DNA of 11,106 nt from Saccoglossus kowalevskii (Eukaryota > Hemichordata > Enteropneusta > Harrimaniidae), in assembly GCF_000003605.2 (NCBI RefSeq), contig NW_003109089.1, positions 369,344-380,449 on the forward strand, in the 5' to 3' direction. Both the position numbers and the translations under genes were made by a program. Below, one piece after another: positions 8,607 to 11,106 of the stretch (positions within the stretch are counted from its first letter, which is position 1; each line of letters starts with the position of its first letter). Below the pieces are notes generated by a model. The model was not told the DNA's origin. It did not search any database and worked only from the letters and a program-made list of their open reading frames with translations.

Positions 8607-8916
8607 TTGAAGGACGGTGGTCGTCGCATCGCACCTCGTCCTGATCGAATAATTCTCAGCAGGTTTCATTTATTATGTAAACAAACTTTAGTATTTTTCC
8701 AAAATCTTGACCCATTTTGGGTTTCTTCCACTGCAGAGCTTCAAATACGTTCCAAATAAGTACTCGAAAAGGCTATTTTTTGTTAATTTCTTTTAAATTA
8801 TTAATTTTGAAGCAAATGAACATATTTTCTCATTGGCTGCTCGAAACTGTTGACAAATATAGAAACTTTGTAGGTTTTATGAAAGAACCAAAATGTTGAC
8901 GCTTACATTCAAATGT
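8607..8916 (+). mobile_element. Family B terminus and adjoining sequence (partial or outer copy)
   Basis: TTGAAGGACGGTGGTCGTCG at 8607-8626 matches the terminus at 8917 at 17 of 20 positions, in the same orientation. Both are followed by a c.c.c..cctga stretch and, further in, by tatgtaaacaa or tatataaacaa. No separate right end was seen before 8917. Either this is a solo or broken copy, or one larger element runs from 8607 to 9224 with an internal duplication. Confidence 0.55.
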
Positions 8917-9224
8917 TTAAAGGGCGGTAGTCGTCGTGCCACGCATGCCTGAGATATATGGGTCTCATATAAACAAGGATGGCGATTTTGACTGTTGCGC
9001 AAATCAACGAGTACAAACTGAGACGTTACAAAGCCTTAGTTAAGCATTTTTTAAGGAGGCTGGAAAGTAGCAAAGGAGTCACTGATAGTAATTAGTGCAA
9101 GTCGCGTCCAGTTAAAAACTTATACTTGTGATTTCCATTAAAAGAGCGCATTGCATTATGGGAAAATCAATGTTTATCAACACAAATGTCACACATGCAC
9201 AGCACGACAACTGCCACGCTTTAA
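8917..9224 (+). mobile_element. Inverted-repeat element, family B, most complete copy (308 bp)
   Basis: The left end is TTAAAGGGCGGTAGTCGTCG. The right end in reverse complement is TTAAAGCGTGGCAGTTGTCG. The two match at 18 of 22 positions at the tips, with patchy similarity (GCATG, TGA.AT, TAAACA) for about 60 bp inward. It is richer in CpG than its surroundings. A plus-strand frame of 38 codons (8979-9095, stop included at its end) begins MAILTVAQINEYKLRRYKAL, and a ZNF143/Staf-like site lies at 9147-9164. It is too small for a transposase and therefore non-autonomous. Confidence 0.75.
9147..9164 (-). promoter_or_regulatory. Possible ZNF143/Staf-type binding site
   Basis: The minus strand reads TTCCCATAATGCAATGCG, which fits the Staf/ZNF143 consensus as I remember it (YWCCCRNMATSCMYYRCR) at 17 of 18 positions. 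These sites normally mark promoters of mRNA and snRNA genes. Here it lies inside a family B element, so it may be element sequence rather than a host promoter. Confidence 0.35.
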
Positions 9225-10129
9225 CATAAAGCCACAAATCGGCTATTAAGAATATGAGTTCATTGACCTATACATAATTAAGACTTTTATAAGAAACGTT
9301 ACGATTCTACAAAATTCATATTCATATCAACTCGAGATAATTCATCTTTGCCCAAAATACATACACTGTATTTGTTCTATTAACTAGTATCGAATACGCT
9401 TACGTACACTACGTGAATCTATTATCAACAATAGATGTACTTTAATGAATGATGACGCAGTACACAGCACATTATTTTTAGTTTATGTACATTTTCAATA
9501 GAGCAAGTACGATATTATGATTTTACAGCAAATGCTAGAGCATCTCATATCGGTTCTCTGTCAAAACTTCTAAAGCTCAGAATACTGAAATAGAATAACA
9601 TATAGCCATAACAACTCTTGAATTTCCAATAGAGATGATAGACACGTGAAGGGTTTTTTTACGTCATTCAGATGCGTGAAATATCTCCACATGTTAATTT
9701 ACTAGTCTAACTGACAGTTTGTTCATCATGCCTGCATCTTTTGTTTACTCAAAAAGAAGAGTTGTCATGAGGTTGAAAGATGTTTGCCATCATGCTGCAG
9801 ATTTCTTACTGGGGCCACATCAAATAAATTTTGAGTTTCTGCTATTTCTCTACTAATATTTTTGGGGGAAACTGCAAATTTATTTATTTTACTAACATAT
9901 GCAAATAAGCTCAAGATTATTTACTTCTATGCAAATTAATTGTAATTGCAACAAATATTTCATCTAACATAATTCAAAACGTGTAGACATTTTTTTTTTA
10001 TACTTGCAGCTTTTTCTGAGTCATGCTGATATGTTTATTTTGTCACAAAAAACTACATGCTTTGGACAAGTTGTTGAGATGCTCCTGAACAGTGTACCCA
10101 CGTATATAAATTTGATCAGAAGTGTCTCA
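9225..10129. other. Non-coding stretch, nothing firmly identified
   Basis: CpG dinucleotides are somewhat more frequent at 9290-9560 than elsewhere. A 42-codon frame starts at 9728 (MPASFVYSKRRVVMRLKDVC...) and stops at 9856. It has no recognisable homology and no good splice sites, so it is not called as a gene. Confidence 0.45.
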
Positions 10130-10310
10130 TAGTTGAGTTTGTGCTGTTTTCCTGATTTCAGCTGTTCTCACCAGCTTTTCACAGTCGTTCCTCAGAAGCC
10201 CATAGAAGAACATGTACAGTGTTGCATGTCTTTGCAACATAGAAGTCTGTGACGTCGCTCCACCCCCGAGAATACGGTATAAAACTTAGCTGTACAAACA
10301 ATAAACATGA
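10130..10310. promoter_or_regulatory. GC-richer segment with promoter-like signals
   Basis: Within about 35 bp are a CRE-like tgacgtcg (10250-10257), a cacccccg box (10261-10268) and TATAAAA (10278-10284), all readable as a plus-strand core promoter. No clear coding exon follows on the plus strand. The same segment on the minus strand carries an open frame and a gtgaga donor, so it could instead be an exon. Both readings are tentative. Confidence 0.3.
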
Positions 10311-11106
10311 AAATTAACTAAGATGTAATTTTTCCACACATGTAGCAAAACCATGATTATGTTGCAGGACTTCAGACTACAGCCCTTGGAGGAAGTCAGA
10401 CCAGAATAATACTACATTATAAAGGCAGAAACGAAGAGAAATCCAGAACATTGCTGCATCTACTTGTACAGTAGAATTATAAGTAACAAAAGGGACAGAG
10501 TTTCCTTCATAATTTTGCTGACGTAGAAATGGTGCCATTTATTTATTTAATACATACTGACTGTTTGGGTAGGGCTCAGATTAAATTCACAAAGAGCAGT
10601 TAAAATTACGACCTTCCCCATATGTTACACTGGTCTACACATGTATTAACACAAGCATAAATATAACGATTATTAATTTTAATCAAATACGCAAGGAATT
10701 CCACCATGCTAGATATTGTAAATAATATGGCATCACCTATGACACCAAAAATTAATATCCAACATTCATGACTGAATACAAGACCCTCCACAGACTGTTT
10801 ACAGATATACATTGATTCCTATTTTATCAGTAGCATACTTATATATATGTGGTATCTATGGTAAAATGATAAAAATGTTTTAACGAACCCTACAATAAAT
10901 GCATTGGAGTTTCTCATGAAGTAAGGTGTATTAAATATCATTCCTACTGCATATATATGAATTAGCTGCCACTAAATAAAATACATGCAAACATTTACAA
11001 TTTTGATAAACAGAACAAACTGTTTCACTTGACAAAAACCAGTGAAAACAAAAGTGGCGTTCACGAAAGAGATCTCAGCATGTGCCAAGAGACTCAGGAC
11101 CAAGTC
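10311..11106. other. Non-coding stretch, with an unexplained open end at the right edge
   Basis: Mostly AT-rich with no recognised element. The last 70 bases are noticeably less AT-rich, and open frames run off the window edge on both strands (see findings). None can be assigned to a family. Confidence 0.4.

Noticed and set aside
8717-8899. Plus-strand 60-codon frame
   Set aside because: It lies between the two family B termini, has no recognisable motif and its composition does not differ from the surroundings.
10606-10812. Minus-strand 68-codon frame
   Set aside because: AT-rich, no homology and no splice or promoter support.
1-11106. tRNA, rRNA, snRNA genes or tRNA-derived SINEs
   Set aside because: No A-box/B-box pair or ggttcgaatcc-type B box, cloverleaf or recognisable rRNA segment was found on either strand by eye.

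Overview
The window looks like AT-rich (about one third GC by eye) nuclear DNA of an animal, most likely an aquatic invertebrate. The reasons are one convincing spliced coding exon with consensus GT-AG borders, long non-coding flanks, several families of short inverted-repeat transposons, a minisatellite array, and a strong excess of ACATGTA/TACATGTA words. The phylum cannot be fixed from the sequence. Nothing looks bacterial: there are no operons, and the only long protein-like reading frame is interrupted by introns.

The one gene that can be defended is on the minus strand. A 702-bp internal exon (2247 down to 1546) encodes a FERM middle (F2) lobe of talin/kindlin-like type, split by a polar insert of about 130 residues. 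The exons for the F1 and F3 lobes were not found, so most of the remaining 10.4 kb is intron, intergenic DNA or a mixture.

Layout. 90-425: three diverged copies of a 120-bp tandem repeat. 823-1059 and 5899-6092: two oppositely oriented copies of one inverted-repeat element, with piggyBac-like ends (TTAA next to CCTTTTCACC). 1546-2247: the FERM exon. 3575-3687, 6262-6380, 8607 and 8917-9224: members of a second element family whose ends read TTAAAGGGCGGTAGTCGTCG. 3879-4060, 4273-4483 and 7937-8066: a third family with TA-CTGTAAA termini (Tc1/mariner-like). 6552-7482: a 43-bp minisatellite with 21 full copies and visible dimer and trimer higher-order structure. 10130-10300: a GC-richer segment with promoter-like and coding-like signals on both strands. 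The remaining stretches hold nothing I can identify.

The most informative items are the split FERM F2 exon, the layered structure of the minisatellite, and the TTAAAGGGCGG element family. The longest intact member of that family carries a near-consensus ZNF143/Staf site and a 38-codon reading frame. No complete gene, RNA gene, CRISPR array or clearly new biochemical system is visible.
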